Positions 8,321 through 18,480 of a stretch of 64,000 nucleotides of DNA are shown here, in pieces. The stretch covers positions 124,001 through 188,000 of the forward strand of contig JANQQU010000062.1 in the NCBI GenBank assembly GCA_028284905.1, in the 5' to 3' direction. This stretch comes from Calditrichia bacterium (GTDB lineage Bacteria > Calditrichota > Calditrichia > RBG-13-44-9 > J075). The first letter of the stretch is position 1. Each line of letters begins with the position of its first letter. The position numbers and the translations under genes were made by a program. The notes beneath the pieces are model-generated. The model searched no databases. It worked only from the letters and a program-made list of their open reading frames with translations, and was not told where the DNA came from.

Positions 8321-9637
8321 TTAGTCCAGAAATTTTGTTATGACCATTGCCATATCATCCTGCGGTGGGTTTTTACCGCAAAATGCGTCTATATTGTTAA
8401 CAATGTTGTCAATGATCTCAGCAGGTGATTTATGCTGCTTTTTGCTAAAGCAATCAATTAGCCTTTTTTCTGTAAACATATTTCCTTTACTGTCAAAGGC
8501 TTCCGGTATACCGTCTGTGTAAACAAAGGCGGTGTCACCGGAAACTAACTGATGGGTCACATTTTGATATTGGGCCTCTGCTATCACGTTCAAGGCCGGT
8601 GCAATTGGATGCAACGATGCTAAATCCCCATTTTGCTTTCTGATGAACAATGGGTGGTGTCCGGCATTTGCCATCTCCAGTTTACCATTCATCGAATCGA
8701 ATATCGCAAACACCATTGTTACAAACATTTCCGGCGGGGCGATGCGGGAAAGAACCGCGTTAAGGTTGTGTAAAATATCTGCCGGCGATTGCTCATTCTT
8801 CGTCAGGGTGTGAAGAATGCCCTTCACCATTGTCATGATCAGCGCAGCGCCGGGGCCATGGCCAGACACATCTGCTATGGTAATGGCGATTCTCCCGGAA
8901 GGTAGTTCAAAAAAATCATAATAATCGCCACCGACCTTGTCAGCAGTGCGAATAAACCCGGCGATGGTGAGTTTCTTATTCGTAGGGTATTCCCGGGGAA
9001 TTAAGCCCATTTGAATATTTCGGGCAATTGTCAGCTCCTGTTCCAGTCGTTGCTTCTCGAGCATTTCCGCCTGTAACTGCCGATGGCGAATTAATTGGCC
9101 GGATTGTGCAGCGATAATCGTCAGGAGACGGACGTCGTTACTCTCAAAATTGCCGCCTTCATGCTTGTTCAGAACGGTTAGCACCCCCAGCAATTCACCT
9201 TTGGAAAAAATTGGCACGCAGACAAGATTACGAATACCGGCAATTTCCTGTTCGGTGAGTTCAAATCGCTCGTCCTCTGCTAAATTATTGCTCAGCAACG
9301 GTTGCTGATGTTGCAGCACCCAGCCGGTGACATCAAACCCCACCCGGCGAGACATAAACCCGTCATTGTCAAATTGGCGCACCAGTGTTTTTAACTGACG
9401 TTCATCCTCTTCATTTAACAAAAGGATTTCACCTTGCTCTCCTGACAAGGCTTGCAGAGATTTTTTAACGGTGGTGTCGAGAATCTTGTCAATCTCCAGC
9501 TCGGAGCCAGTCGCAACGGCAAGGTCGTTCAGAACATTTAGCTCCTGAATCGCCGAACGCATTTGAAGGTTCTCTTTGCGAAGTTTCTTCAGCGCTGCAT
9601 CATTGTTTGATTGTGTTTTTTCCGGTATCGTGGACAA
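8321..9637 (-). CDS. GAF-PP2C protein serine phosphatase (RsbU/SpoIIE-like)
   Basis: 438 residues. An N-terminal coiled coil (~10-40) leads into a GAF sensor domain (~45-185), then a linker helix and a SpoIIE-type PP2C phosphatase domain (~200-437). Metal-binding motifs visible are GGDYYDF, IADVSGHGPGAAL, FVYTDGIPEA and PPQDDMAMV. The start is TTG (9635-9637) with an ideal AGGAGG six bases upstream. It should dephosphorylate the STAS antagonist in response to a ligand or state sensed by GAF. First gene of the partner-switching trio. Confidence 0.92.
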   Translation of the reverse strand: MSTIPEKTQSNNDAALKKLRKENLQMRSAIQELNVLNDLAVATGSELEIDKILDTTVKKSLQALSGEQGEILLLNEEDERQLKTLVRQFDNDGFMSRRVGFDVTGWVLQHQQPLLSNNLAEDERFELTEQEIAGIRNLVCVPIFSKGELLGVLTVLNKHEGGNFESNDVRLLTIIAAQSGQLIRHRQLQAEMLEKQRLEQELTIARNIQMGLIPREYPTNKKLTIAGFIRTADKVGGDYYDFFELPSGRIAITIADVSGHGPGAALIMTMVKGILHTLTKNEQSPADILHNLNAVLSRIAPPEMFVTMVFAIFDSMNGKLEMANAGHHPLFIRKQNGDLASLHPIAPALNVIAEAQYQNVTHQLVSGDTAFVYTDGIPEAFDSKGNMFTEKRLIDCFSKKQHKSPAEIIDNIVNNIDAFCGKNPPQDDMAMVITKFLD

Positions 9638-9751
9638 AAAGCACCTCCTGCAAAATAGACGAAGTCTTGAAAAGCATACGGCCCTTTAAGCAGTGAAACA
9701 ACAGTTTTTGTGATTATTTTTCAAAAGGGGAGGTGGCAATGGCGGGACAGA

Positions 9752-10744
9752 TCAAGAGCCACCGGCTTCTATCTCATCATTGATCCGGGCAAGACGAACA
9801 AACAGGGGTTCCAACAAATCCAGGTAAGCAGCTTCAGAGTATTGCGTCTTCTTTCGTTGAAGCGCGCGAATATTTTCCTCGATCTGCGCTTTTTCTCTCG
9901 CCAGGGTGATATTACCGGAGGCGAATGGTTGCGTTGCACGGTTGTCCAGGAAAAGGGTTGCTGCCAGGGCGCCATCTGCAGCATTTTCTATGGACTTTAT
10001 CGCGGTACCTTTGCCATCACCATTATCATCCAACAATGCATTTTCTGTAACGAGATGGTTGGCTTCCACAAACTCCTTGACCGTTGCAGATGCGGCATAA
10101 CGAAATATCTCCAACAGGCTTAGGCGTCCATCTTTTCCCAGGTCCGCCGCAGGAGAGTTGAATGCTTCAATCATGAACTTGGGAAATCGAGTGTCGTTGC
10201 GTTCCCGCCCACTTTGGGTTGCGGTAATAACTACACGGTTTTCGCCACTGAGTACTTTCAAAAAAGGACCTGAACAACTAGCAGTATTTATAAATACAAT
10301 GTTGCGTGCTTTTACCGTGTTCAACAAAGATGCGTAATCGATGTCTTTTAAATCCCGACGGGGAATGTTTAACATGGCGCTACTGCCGTCGAAGCTACCG
10401 TGGCCAAAGAGGAAAATGTAGAGGTCATCTTCAACGCTTATCTTATTTGAAATATCTGCGATCGCAGCGCGAATGTTATCGGCAGTACTAACCTGGCGAA
10501 CATGTTCTCCCAGTCTTTTTCTTGAGCCGCCCAACAATCTGACTTGCTCGGAAGGAACGCCAAATTTATCCACAAAAGCAGTACGAGTATCTAGCATATA
10601 AGTGTGAAAACGTTCCGTCAATTCCGGAGAGCCACCCAGGCCGCTGATGATAAGCACATGTTTTTCATTTTGCTGGGCAATTATGCTTTGCAATGAAAGA
10701 AGCAGAATTAAGAAAAAAACTTTATAGTAATGACGGGCATTCAT
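9752..10744 (-). CDS. Secreted caspase-fold (C13/legumain-like) cysteine peptidase
   Basis: 330 residues with a signal peptide (hydrophobic 8-23). The clan-CD dyad is visible: LFGHGSFDG with His115 and NTASCSGPF with Cys157, each after a hydrophobic beta strand, as in legumain/caspase folds. The C-terminal third is helical. It starts three bases after the stop of the VWA protein, so it closes the long MoxR operon. A periplasmic protease is expected; the substrate is unknown. Alternative: a non-peptidase member of the caspase-like fold, though both catalytic residues are present. Confidence 0.8.
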   Translation of the reverse strand: MNARHYYKVFFLILLLSLQSIIAQQNEKHVLIISGLGGSPELTERFHTYMLDTRTAFVDKFGVPSEQVRLLGGSRKRLGEHVRQVSTADNIRAAIADISNKISVEDDLYIFLFGHGSFDGSSAMLNIPRRDLKDIDYASLLNTVKARNIVFINTASCSGPFLKVLSGENRVVITATQSGRERNDTRFPKFMIEAFNSPAADLGKDGRLSLLEIFRYAASATVKEFVEANHLVTENALLDDNGDGKGTAIKSIENAADGALAATLFLDNRATQPFASGNITLAREKAQIEENIRALQRKKTQYSEAAYLDLLEPLFVRLARINDEIEAGGS

Positions 10745-10747
10745 GGC

Positions 10748-13060
10748 TTACGGCAACCCTTTCTGGCGGCGGTACGCCCATTCTATAGATAGAATCAGCA
10801 CAATCAGGAAAAACAGCAATGGTAAATCCCACAAGGATTTGGAAGTTAACATCGTACGATTATTCTCTGAGAACTTAAGCTGATTGGGGATGCTGCCAGC
10901 AGCTTCCGGCGCATAATATTGCCCATTGCTCGCGCTGGCTAAATTCTCCAGGGCCAACTTCGCCTGAACCGCATTGTAGTATTCATCCTGGGAATGTGAT
11001 GCGAGAAAACTTAACTGCTTTTTACCAACGGTCCGCCCATTTGCTGCGGCCTGAACATCGATGGTGTAAACGCCAGGTGATTCCGGAGTAAATGGATATT
11101 GATATTCTCCTTCAGCACCAAGCGCCGGCAGTAAACTTATTGGTATCATAGTTCCTTCCGGCGTCGTGATCGATGCTTGAAAAACAGCATTTGCTACCGG
11201 CTCGAAAGCATCACTGAAGACGTTAACCAGGATTTCCTGTTCTTCTTCCGGCACTGGTTGGTCATTCCCAATTACGATATTGAGCGGATCCTGCGCATTG
11301 CCGGCAAGCCAGTGAACCAATTGCCGCCAAAAACGTTCATGGCGATTATCGCCGGATTTGCTGAGCATTCGCCAACGCCAGGTGCTTATCGTTGCCAGGG
11401 CGGCACTGCGGCCTCGGCCATAGCGTTGTGTAACCAGCAGTGGGTTGGGTGTTTCGCCCGGCGCCAAAGCCGTCTCTGCCAGTACCGTCGCGCCAGGTTT
11501 GGCATCTCCCAGCAAATTGATCGCTGGTAATGGGGGCAGCTGCGACCATAAGTTCTTGTTGCGCGGTAAATCTGCGGAAAAACGTAAAATAGCACTTTCC
11601 AACCCATTCCTGGTAGGGACAAAATTTCGCCCTTTATCGATGGGGGCACGATAATTATAGCCCTGCGCTTTCTGCTGCTGTGGAGCACCTGCCGGCTTGA
11701 GAATTGTCGGGAGAAAATCTGCCACTGGGGTGTTTTTATAGGCGCCTTCGGAGAAGGTGCCGGCCCCGCCCAGCATTACAAAACCACCACCGCGTTTGCG
11801 TATAAATCGTTCAATTAATGCAAATTGATCCGCTGAGAAATAGTTCGCTTCTATGTCTCCGAAAAGCACTGCTTTATAACGGAACAAGGCGGTATCGCTG
11901 GCCGGAAAACCATCGCTAAGCTCCTGGGACTTGCGGATTCCCTGGCGGTAAAATTTGTCATCGCCGGTTTTGGAGAGTGCAACAAACTCAATGGCCGGAT
12001 CTTTTTCCATTGCACGTTTGATGAACTTAAATTCCATATTCAAGTGGCCCTGGAAGTGCAAGACGCGAATAGTATCCCGCCGGGTATCCAAAAGCATGTC
12101 CAGCGTATTGTTTTGCAAGTTCGCTTCATTTTCGGCAGCAGTCAAGCGAACACGATAGACATTGGCTCCTTCTTTTTTCGGATCAAAGAAGAAGGAGAAA
12201 TAGTCGATTTTGCCATTGCCACTGAGCGATAACGGCTTATTGTATACGATCTGATCGTTATCAAGAATGTCAAGATGGGCATCGGTCATCTCTTCACCCC
12301 AGCTGCGCACCGTTACTTCAACTTCTGCGCCGGTGCCCTCCCGAAGAATTTTATCGGTTTTTACGCTAAGTAATTCCCGGTCATTCTCCAGCTTCTCTGC
12401 ACCCAAGCCAACAATGTGCAGCGGAATTTTCTGTTCGCGAAGGCGGGCAACGGCTGCATCAGCATTGATCAGGCTGTTATCTGCACCATCCGTAAAAAGC
12501 ACTACGCCAGCGAGCGGTAATCCCTGGAAGTCGTCCACCACCTGGGTTAATGCTGCAGAGAGATTTGTACCACGTCCCTCCGGGATGCGATGCGGGAGAC
12601 TATCCTGCCGGGCGAGGAATCGCTCAAAGGTGTAATAGCGAACATTGTAGATATTCGCCAGGGGAGCAGATATACCATCATCTTCATTCCTGAGCACCTC
12701 AAGCGCTTCCTGGTAACGGCTCCTTCCTTCCCGGCCATCCTGTATGCCCATGCTGGCAGAATTATCCACTAAAACAGCGACAAAGTTTTCCTGGGGAATA
12801 ACATCCGGCACCACTATAAAGGGCTCCAGCAAGGGTAGGCACATCAGGAATGCCGCAGTGCCCCGCAGCGCTAGAGAAATTGTCCGAAAACGTGATGCCT
12901 TATAGCGGGGGCTTCGCTGGTATATTAGCCAAATGACCAGGGATATTAACAACGCGGCACCGATCACCAGGAAAAAGTTTTCCGGCTGAAAAACAATGTT
13001 GCCATCGCGATACTGCACAGGAGCGAATTTTAATAGATATTCAAACAATGAATTAAGCAT
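10748..13060 (-). CDS. VWA-domain membrane protein with glutamine-amidotransferase-like domain
   Basis: 770 residues. Transmembrane helices at ~28-48 and ~62-80, and a C-terminal one at ~745-762. A VWA domain follows the second helix, with MIDAS motif DNSAS at 99-103 and a later VLFTDGADN. The middle (~380-560) has the layout of a class-I glutamine-amidotransferase-like domain (VMLGGAGTF, then GRGRSAALATISTWRW) but no obvious catalytic cysteine. This architecture is common next to BatA-type genes. It lies 15 bp after the DUF4175-like gene and 3 bp before the C13-like gene. Role is probably envelope complex assembly or surveillance with the MoxR chaperone. Confidence 0.85.
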   Translation of the reverse strand: MLNSLFEYLLKFAPVQYRDGNIVFQPENFFLVIGAALLISLVIWLIYQRSPRYKASRFRTISLALRGTAAFLMCLPLLEPFIVVPDVIPQENFVAVLVDNSASMGIQDGREGRSRYQEALEVLRNEDDGISAPLANIYNVRYYTFERFLARQDSLPHRIPEGRGTNLSAALTQVVDDFQGLPLAGVVLFTDGADNSLINADAAVARLREQKIPLHIVGLGAEKLENDRELLSVKTDKILREGTGAEVEVTVRSWGEEMTDAHLDILDNDQIVYNKPLSLSGNGKIDYFSFFFDPKKEGANVYRVRLTAAENEANLQNNTLDMLLDTRRDTIRVLHFQGHLNMEFKFIKRAMEKDPAIEFVALSKTGDDKFYRQGIRKSQELSDGFPASDTALFRYKAVLFGDIEANYFSADQFALIERFIRKRGGGFVMLGGAGTFSEGAYKNTPVADFLPTILKPAGAPQQQKAQGYNYRAPIDKGRNFVPTRNGLESAILRFSADLPRNKNLWSQLPPLPAINLLGDAKPGATVLAETALAPGETPNPLLVTQRYGRGRSAALATISTWRWRMLSKSGDNRHERFWRQLVHWLAGNAQDPLNIVIGNDQPVPEEEQEILVNVFSDAFEPVANAVFQASITTPEGTMIPISLLPALGAEGEYQYPFTPESPGVYTIDVQAAANGRTVGKKQLSFLASHSQDEYYNAVQAKLALENLASASNGQYYAPEAAGSIPNQLKFSENNRTMLTSKSLWDLPLLFFLIVLILSIEWAYRRQKGLP

Positions 13061-13075
13061 GAATGTAAATCTTCT

Positions 13076-16000
13076 TTATTTCGAAATTGCTTCAAAATAC
13101 TTATCGACCATCTTCTGATATTCCCGGGGAACCTCAGCTTTTCTCAAACCATAAAGTTTCTTCTGTGTTTCGATATCATCAAGACGTTTCTGCATATATT
13201 TCTCAAGCTGGGAAAGTGGATCGTACATGGCGTTCTGGAAATAGCGCCGGGCATTTTCCCCAAGCAATGTTCCTTTAAACGATTGATTCATTGGCTCTCC
13301 GGCGTTGGTTAAGGCGCGTTGCATTGCCGGATCGTCATTGAATTGCTGCTGCATTCTTTCCAGCATCTCTGAGGCTTGCTGTTGCAGGCGATTCATGCGA
13401 GCCGCACCACTTCGGGGGTTTTTTCCGGGAGGCGCCTCGCTGCTTTCGGGGGCGAGCTGACCTTCACTGTTTTCACCTGGCATCGCATCTGCCATTCGTT
13501 TGAGCATATCCCGGGTCTCTTCCAGCGATTCACTGAGACGCTCTTCTTCAGTTTGCGGCAAACCTGCGCCAAGTGAACGAATATCGTCGTTTAAATCGTC
13601 CAGGGTAAATTCGATCTCTTCTTCAATGCGGGCCGCATAGTCTATCCAGCCACGTTCCAGCAAATGCTTGGACTCATTCATTTGCGTGGACAGCTTTTCT
13701 CGATTGATCGCATTCTGCAAGTTCCGCAGTGCAGAAGCAACTTCCGGGTGTTCCTGACGAGATTGTGCTTCCGCAGTTGCAGTTTGTTCCTCAAGCTTTT
13801 CCAGCGTCTCGATTTGTGCAGCCCGTTCTTTTACCATCGCTTCCAGGTCTAAAGATTTCCGGCGCTCATAGTCCATCTCTTCAGCCTTCTCAATTTCCCT
13901 GGCCAGTTTTTTCTCCTGCTTTCTCAAGTCTTCAAAAGTTTCCGCCAAATCATCGAGAATGTCCCTGGTATTATCCGAGAGTGATGACCGCAGACGCTCC
14001 TGTAATTCATCCAGCTCCCGCAATGCCTGGTTTTGCCGGGCAATCGATTGTTGGAGGTTCTCATCTTTCATTTCCTGTTCAGCATCTTTCAATGTCTCGG
14101 CAATCCGGTCCATTCGTTCCTGCACCTGGCGGGAAATCTGACTGTTTTTGCGGGACATTTCCCGAAGCTGGCTGGCCAGTTCTTCTGTTTCCTGTCGAAG
14201 TTTTTCTTGCTCGCGAGTGAGGCGATCTAATTCCCGCCGGTCTTTTTTGCGCTGTAAATTTTCCCGTTGCTGATGGGCAAGCGTCTGGGTTTTGTTCGCC
14301 AGTTCCTGCAGCTTCTCTAATACTTTGTCGACTTCCTGATCCTGCTGGCTGGAGCGTTGCTGCTGCATTTCATATTTGTCTTTATCGCCATCAAGCTGCA
14401 GGTCCATTAACTCGCTTAAGCGTTGATCGTTAATGGCAGAGCCGCCGCTGGTGTTTCCACCCATCTGCACAAACTTATCCTTGTCCAGTGCTTCCGCTTT
14501 AAGCAATGCATTCAGCGCTTTACGCTCCGGTGTTAGTGCTGCCTGCAGATCCCTGGCGGCAAGTTCGTCTACAGCATCCCGCATGGCTTCCACCGCCTGG
14601 TTTAGCAGCGCAAAAACTTTTTGTCCCTCGGCATCCAGGGTCATGTCCGGATTCATTACCTCTTGCTCAATATTCATTTTTAAAGATTGCTGGGATTGTT
14701 CGATTGCCGCTGCAGAGGATTCAAATTCCCTGTCAGATAACTGATTGCGTTTGCGAAAAAGGTTCCAGGTTGCATTGATGATCATTTGCTGGTTCATTAT
14801 GGAAGGACTGCCCCCCTGCATGCCAGCAGAGGCCTGATTGTTTACCTGGGTGTAATTTGCATCAAAGGGGACAACCTCGATGAAATACATTGCCGAAAGG
14901 GTAGGGGCCTTTCTCGGGTAGAAGTCCGACGCCTCGATGTAGTAAGAGATGATATCGCCGGGTGCCATTTCGTAATCTTCCAGGTAGAAAACGTAGTTGC
15001 CATTGCCTTCTCGTTGATCCCGTTTGCGAGCATTGGAAATAAATTGTACGGATTCTTCATCTTCGCCATTAACCGAAAACTTGAGCGTGCCGGATTTTAA
15101 CCCAAAATCGTCACTAAAGTCGACGGCCAGCACGACCTCTTCAACAGCATTAACGCGGACATCTCTTTGCGGGTCAGTAATCGTAATCAATGGTGGCTGA
15201 TCTTTTACCGGTGATATTTGATACTCTAACGGATATTTGTTTGATCTACCCTGTTCGTCTATCAGTTGAATAAAATAGCTGCCCTGCGATGCGATGGTGA
15301 GATCCCCGGAGAATTGCCCATTGCTCAAAGCCGTCATCGATATCGTGGTGGAATCTTTAATGATCAGGTTTGCTTCAACCGTTGAACCACTGGTTTCGCT
15401 GGTAATGGTGACGACAGCGCCCTGCAACCCGCGAATGTTTCCGGTGTTTTTTTCCGTCTTAGGCGGCAAGCCGGTATAGTCCGGATAAACATAATTCAGA
15501 TCAATGTTCGTCACCTTTGGAAATTCATAAATTGAAATTGAAAATTCGGGAGACCTTGTCCCTTCTACTTCAACGTAATAGCGGCCGGCAGATGCTATGT
15601 CATCGATGCGAAAAATTGCCTGCTTATTGTCACCCCCTTTGTCCATAACATGTTTTTGCCAGGGCGTGTTTTCATTGGCGACATACAAAAGAATATGTTT
15701 TTCAGTTGGGAATTTCAATTCAGCGGTTATTTCCAGAGATTCATTCTTTTCCACATGGGCATTGCCCGGGGTAATTGTAATGGTTTGTCCGAAATGGGTG
15801 GCGGGATCCATCGAAACATCTATGTTATCCGTGGCTTCTTCCAGATTACTCTTGTAATTAAGACCGGTAAAGATAAAAGCAAACGCCAACAAACCAACAG
15901 CGTACAGCAGCCATTTTTCCTTCCGGTTATCTATGATGTTGCTGAGGGGCATTCCCTGCATTTTTTCTACTGCATCGGCAACGACAGATTCAACCAGCTC

Positions 16001-16360
16001 AAGTGCATTGTTGCTTTCTTTGTCTTTGCTGCGAATTTCGACCGCGCTGTTGATGCGATCCTCAAGGGCAGGGTATCTTTCTTCAATGTATAAGGCGATT
16101 TGTTGCTCTCCCAATCCGTTACGGAGCGGCCGAACAACGAACCAACCCAGCGAGACAAGCAAGACAATACCGCCCAGAAACAGGATGGTACTCTGACCAA
16201 GAGATGCCAGGTCATAAAAATAAACGCCACCGACCAACAAGGCAGCAGTTGCCAAAATGATCAGCAGCAACAGCCCAACACCACGCCAGACGGTTCGCAA
16301 TATCCAGCGTTTCTTTACTTCGCGTATAATTCCGGCGATGGTTCGTGGTGTTGCTCTCAT
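13076..16360 (-). CDS. DUF4175-like membrane protein with long coiled coil
   Basis: 1094 residues. Transmembrane helices at ~25-47, 57-75 and ~150-167. Residues ~190-520 are beta-rich, Ig-like extracytoplasmic segments. Residues ~560-1020 are strongly charged helices rich in E, Q, K and R that should form long coiled coils. The gene sits between BatA-like and VWA genes, the usual place of DUF4175 proteins. No enzymatic motif is seen; a scaffold in the envelope for the VWA proteins is inferred. Confidence 0.75.
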   Translation of the reverse strand: MRATPRTIAGIIREVKKRWILRTVWRGVGLLLLIILATAALLVGGVYFYDLASLGQSTILFLGGIVLLVSLGWFVVRPLRNGLGEQQIALYIEERYPALEDRINSAVEIRSKDKESNNALELVESVVADAVEKMQGMPLSNIIDNRKEKWLLYAVGLLAFAFIFTGLNYKSNLEEATDNIDVSMDPATHFGQTITITPGNAHVEKNESLEITAELKFPTEKHILLYVANENTPWQKHVMDKGGDNKQAIFRIDDIASAGRYYVEVEGTRSPEFSISIYEFPKVTNIDLNYVYPDYTGLPPKTEKNTGNIRGLQGAVVTITSETSGSTVEANLIIKDSTTISMTALSNGQFSGDLTIASQGSYFIQLIDEQGRSNKYPLEYQISPVKDQPPLITITDPQRDVRVNAVEEVVLAVDFSDDFGLKSGTLKFSVNGEDEESVQFISNARKRDQREGNGNYVFYLEDYEMAPGDIISYYIEASDFYPRKAPTLSAMYFIEVVPFDANYTQVNNQASAGMQGGSPSIMNQQMIINATWNLFRKRNQLSDREFESSAAAIEQSQQSLKMNIEQEVMNPDMTLDAEGQKVFALLNQAVEAMRDAVDELAARDLQAALTPERKALNALLKAEALDKDKFVQMGGNTSGGSAINDQRLSELMDLQLDGDKDKYEMQQQRSSQQDQEVDKVLEKLQELANKTQTLAHQQRENLQRKKDRRELDRLTREQEKLRQETEELASQLREMSRKNSQISRQVQERMDRIAETLKDAEQEMKDENLQQSIARQNQALRELDELQERLRSSLSDNTRDILDDLAETFEDLRKQEKKLAREIEKAEEMDYERRKSLDLEAMVKERAAQIETLEKLEEQTATAEAQSRQEHPEVASALRNLQNAINREKLSTQMNESKHLLERGWIDYAARIEEEIEFTLDDLNDDIRSLGAGLPQTEEERLSESLEETRDMLKRMADAMPGENSEGQLAPESSEAPPGKNPRSGAARMNRLQQQASEMLERMQQQFNDDPAMQRALTNAGEPMNQSFKGTLLGENARRYFQNAMYDPLSQLEKYMQKRLDDIETQKKLYGLRKAEVPREYQKMVDKYFEAISK

Positions 16361-16389
16361 AGCACTATCCTTATTTTAATTCAAGTTTC

Positions 16390-18465
16390 TTAGCTGTCTT
16401 TTCTTTTGCTACTCATCTGCACTGTACTACGGCTAGCGAGGTAGGTCTCGGCCAGAAACAACACAACTATCAGAATCAGCAAATAACGCCAGACCTTTTG
16501 GCGACTCTCAGCACTTTCTGCAGTATTGACAGTCTCCTGCAAAGCAACCTTTTCATTTTCTGACAAGGGAGATTGAACCGCAGCAATAATTTCCTGAGGA
16601 TCTTTGGCTGTTAAGTCGGATTCACGAACATCCACGTTCACAGAAAAAATGCGTTGCTCTTCTCCATCGTTTGCCAAATAATTGCCCGGTTGGATGGTTT
16701 CCCGAAAAAAAGTCAGGCCACTCTCGTCAGCGCTTAACGTTTTTCGCTCGTTATTCGGGGTTGTAATTTGCCACTCATCACCGGGATTTCCCTGAAAAAG
16801 CACTGGCTCACCAACCAAATAGCTTTCCTGGACATTCTGGCTTTTTACGCCATAGCGGGCAACCTGGTAAAGAAAAGGCAGATATACTTCATTTACCGGA
16901 AAATCACCCCAATCGGTATTCAAAGAAGTTGTAAAGATGAGGAGTTTTCCATTCCCATAGCTTTTTTCCAGCAAGGCCGGATCCCCGGTATCGAAACGGG
17001 CAAGCACTGTCGCGCTGCTATCCGGCAAAACTTTCAAATATGTGGAGAATTTCGGGCTAAATAACTCATTGGCGCCATTTGCGGCAAAGACTTCAAATAT
17101 TGGGTGTTGAAAAGAGACCTCGGCAAGAATTGCCCGTAATGACTGAATTTCACGAACCTGAACAATAGCTTCCGCCTGCCCAGCAGAAAATGGTGCAAAA
17201 ATTTCAGAGAAATTTTCAGTATTTGTTCTTGATCCAGCGGAAAGCAATACTGTGCCACCCGCTTCAACATAGTTCAGCAGCGCCTGTCGTTGACTGCCGT
17301 TTAAGCGTCCGGGATTGGCAAGAAAAACCATCCCATGCCTTCGCAGTTCTGCTAATCCTAAAGCACTAATCCTTTTTCCGGTAAAGCTGTAAACAGCACT
17401 TTCAGTCAAATCAAAGCTGCTTCGCAGGAAAAAAGTATTACTGGCAGTGCGGCCGGCGCGATCCTCCAGACATAATATCGCCGGACGTTTTTCGACCTGA
17501 TAACTAAAGTAGTGGCGATCGTCTACTGCCAGCTGATCCGTTTGCAGCGTAAAAAAGCCCTGGTATAATCCTTCGGCCAGTCCCCGCTCCTGGAAAAACA
17601 TTTGATTAGTTTCTCCACGCAGAAAACGTTGTTGGTCCTGCTGTAAATCGTTTCGCCATAGCTGCAAGGCTGTTTCGGAAGCACTGTTGTTCTGCGATTT
17701 CACCCTTACACCATATTGTACAGCCACTTTGTCAGCATTGCGTTGCCAGCTAAGCTCATGACCGTCGATATATGAATTGTCACGATCCGGCGATCCAACA
17801 ACGACCGGAACAATGCTGACATTGCGGGGCAATTGCCAATTGTCCGGTGAGGGCTGCCAGCCGCTACCCTGAAAGTCGGAGATGAGCAAAATTTCCCGTG
17901 AAGCATGACGAGCACTCTTCAATATTTCATGCCCCAACTTTAGTGCTTTGTAATAGTCCGTTGTTTGGAAACTCGCTGTTACCCGGTCATTTAAAATTGC
18001 CTTATGGGTGGCAAAACCATTGTTTAATTCGGATAGCTGTTCTGGCGTATCTGAAAAAACAACTAATGCAATTTCATCATTTGCATCCGATTGATCGATG
18101 TATTTCGTGGCCTCATTGCGCGCCATTGACATATAATTGCCAAATTGCATACTGTAAGAGTTGTCCAGCAGAATTACCCGTGATTTGCTGCCTTCATTGA
18201 TTGAGACAACTGCATTGCTCTCTATGAAGTATGGTCGGGCGAACATCAGCACCAAGAAGGCAAGAATCGCAATGCGCAGCAAGAGCAAGATCAGATCTTG
18301 TATGCGTCGCTTGCGCACCATCTCCTTGGGCATTTCCCGAAGAAACATCAAAGAGCCGAAGGGGATTTTCCGCACTTTCAGTTTCCGAATCAGGTGGATC
18401 AGGATCGGCAACAACGCTACGGCTGCGGCAAAGAAAAAATAAGGGTTTAAAAACGACAATTCCAC
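16390..18465 (-). CDS. BatA-like VWA-domain membrane protein
   Basis: 691 residues. The N-terminus has the BatA signature: a helix at ~8-26, HLIRKLKVRKIPFGSLMFL, then a second helix ~58-78. A VWA domain follows with intact MIDAS DNSYS starting at Asp101. The later part resembles a GATase-like domain (MVFLANPGRLN, LLNYVEAGGTVLLSAG) and a final helix at ~662-680. BatA family proteins work with MoxR ATPases in the periplasm-facing membrane. It lies 15 bp after DUF58. Confidence 0.88.
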   Translation of the reverse strand: MELSFLNPYFFFAAAVALLPILIHLIRKLKVRKIPFGSLMFLREMPKEMVRKRRIQDLILLLLRIAILAFLVLMFARPYFIESNAVVSINEGSKSRVILLDNSYSMQFGNYMSMARNEATKYIDQSDANDEIALVVFSDTPEQLSELNNGFATHKAILNDRVTASFQTTDYYKALKLGHEILKSARHASREILLISDFQGSGWQPSPDNWQLPRNVSIVPVVVGSPDRDNSYIDGHELSWQRNADKVAVQYGVRVKSQNNSASETALQLWRNDLQQDQQRFLRGETNQMFFQERGLAEGLYQGFFTLQTDQLAVDDRHYFSYQVEKRPAILCLEDRAGRTASNTFFLRSSFDLTESAVYSFTGKRISALGLAELRRHGMVFLANPGRLNGSQRQALLNYVEAGGTVLLSAGSRTNTENFSEIFAPFSAGQAEAIVQVREIQSLRAILAEVSFQHPIFEVFAANGANELFSPKFSTYLKVLPDSSATVLARFDTGDPALLEKSYGNGKLLIFTTSLNTDWGDFPVNEVYLPFLYQVARYGVKSQNVQESYLVGEPVLFQGNPGDEWQITTPNNERKTLSADESGLTFFRETIQPGNYLANDGEEQRIFSVNVDVRESDLTAKDPQEIIAAVQSPLSENEKVALQETVNTAESAESRQKVWRYLLILIVVLFLAETYLASRSTVQMSSKRKDS

Positions 18466-18480
18466 GCCTTCAATTAAAGT

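Noticed and set aside
13087-16230. Numerous plus-strand ORFs opposite the DUF4175-like gene
   Set aside because: Shadows of a long helical, charged coding sequence; no RBS or domain support.
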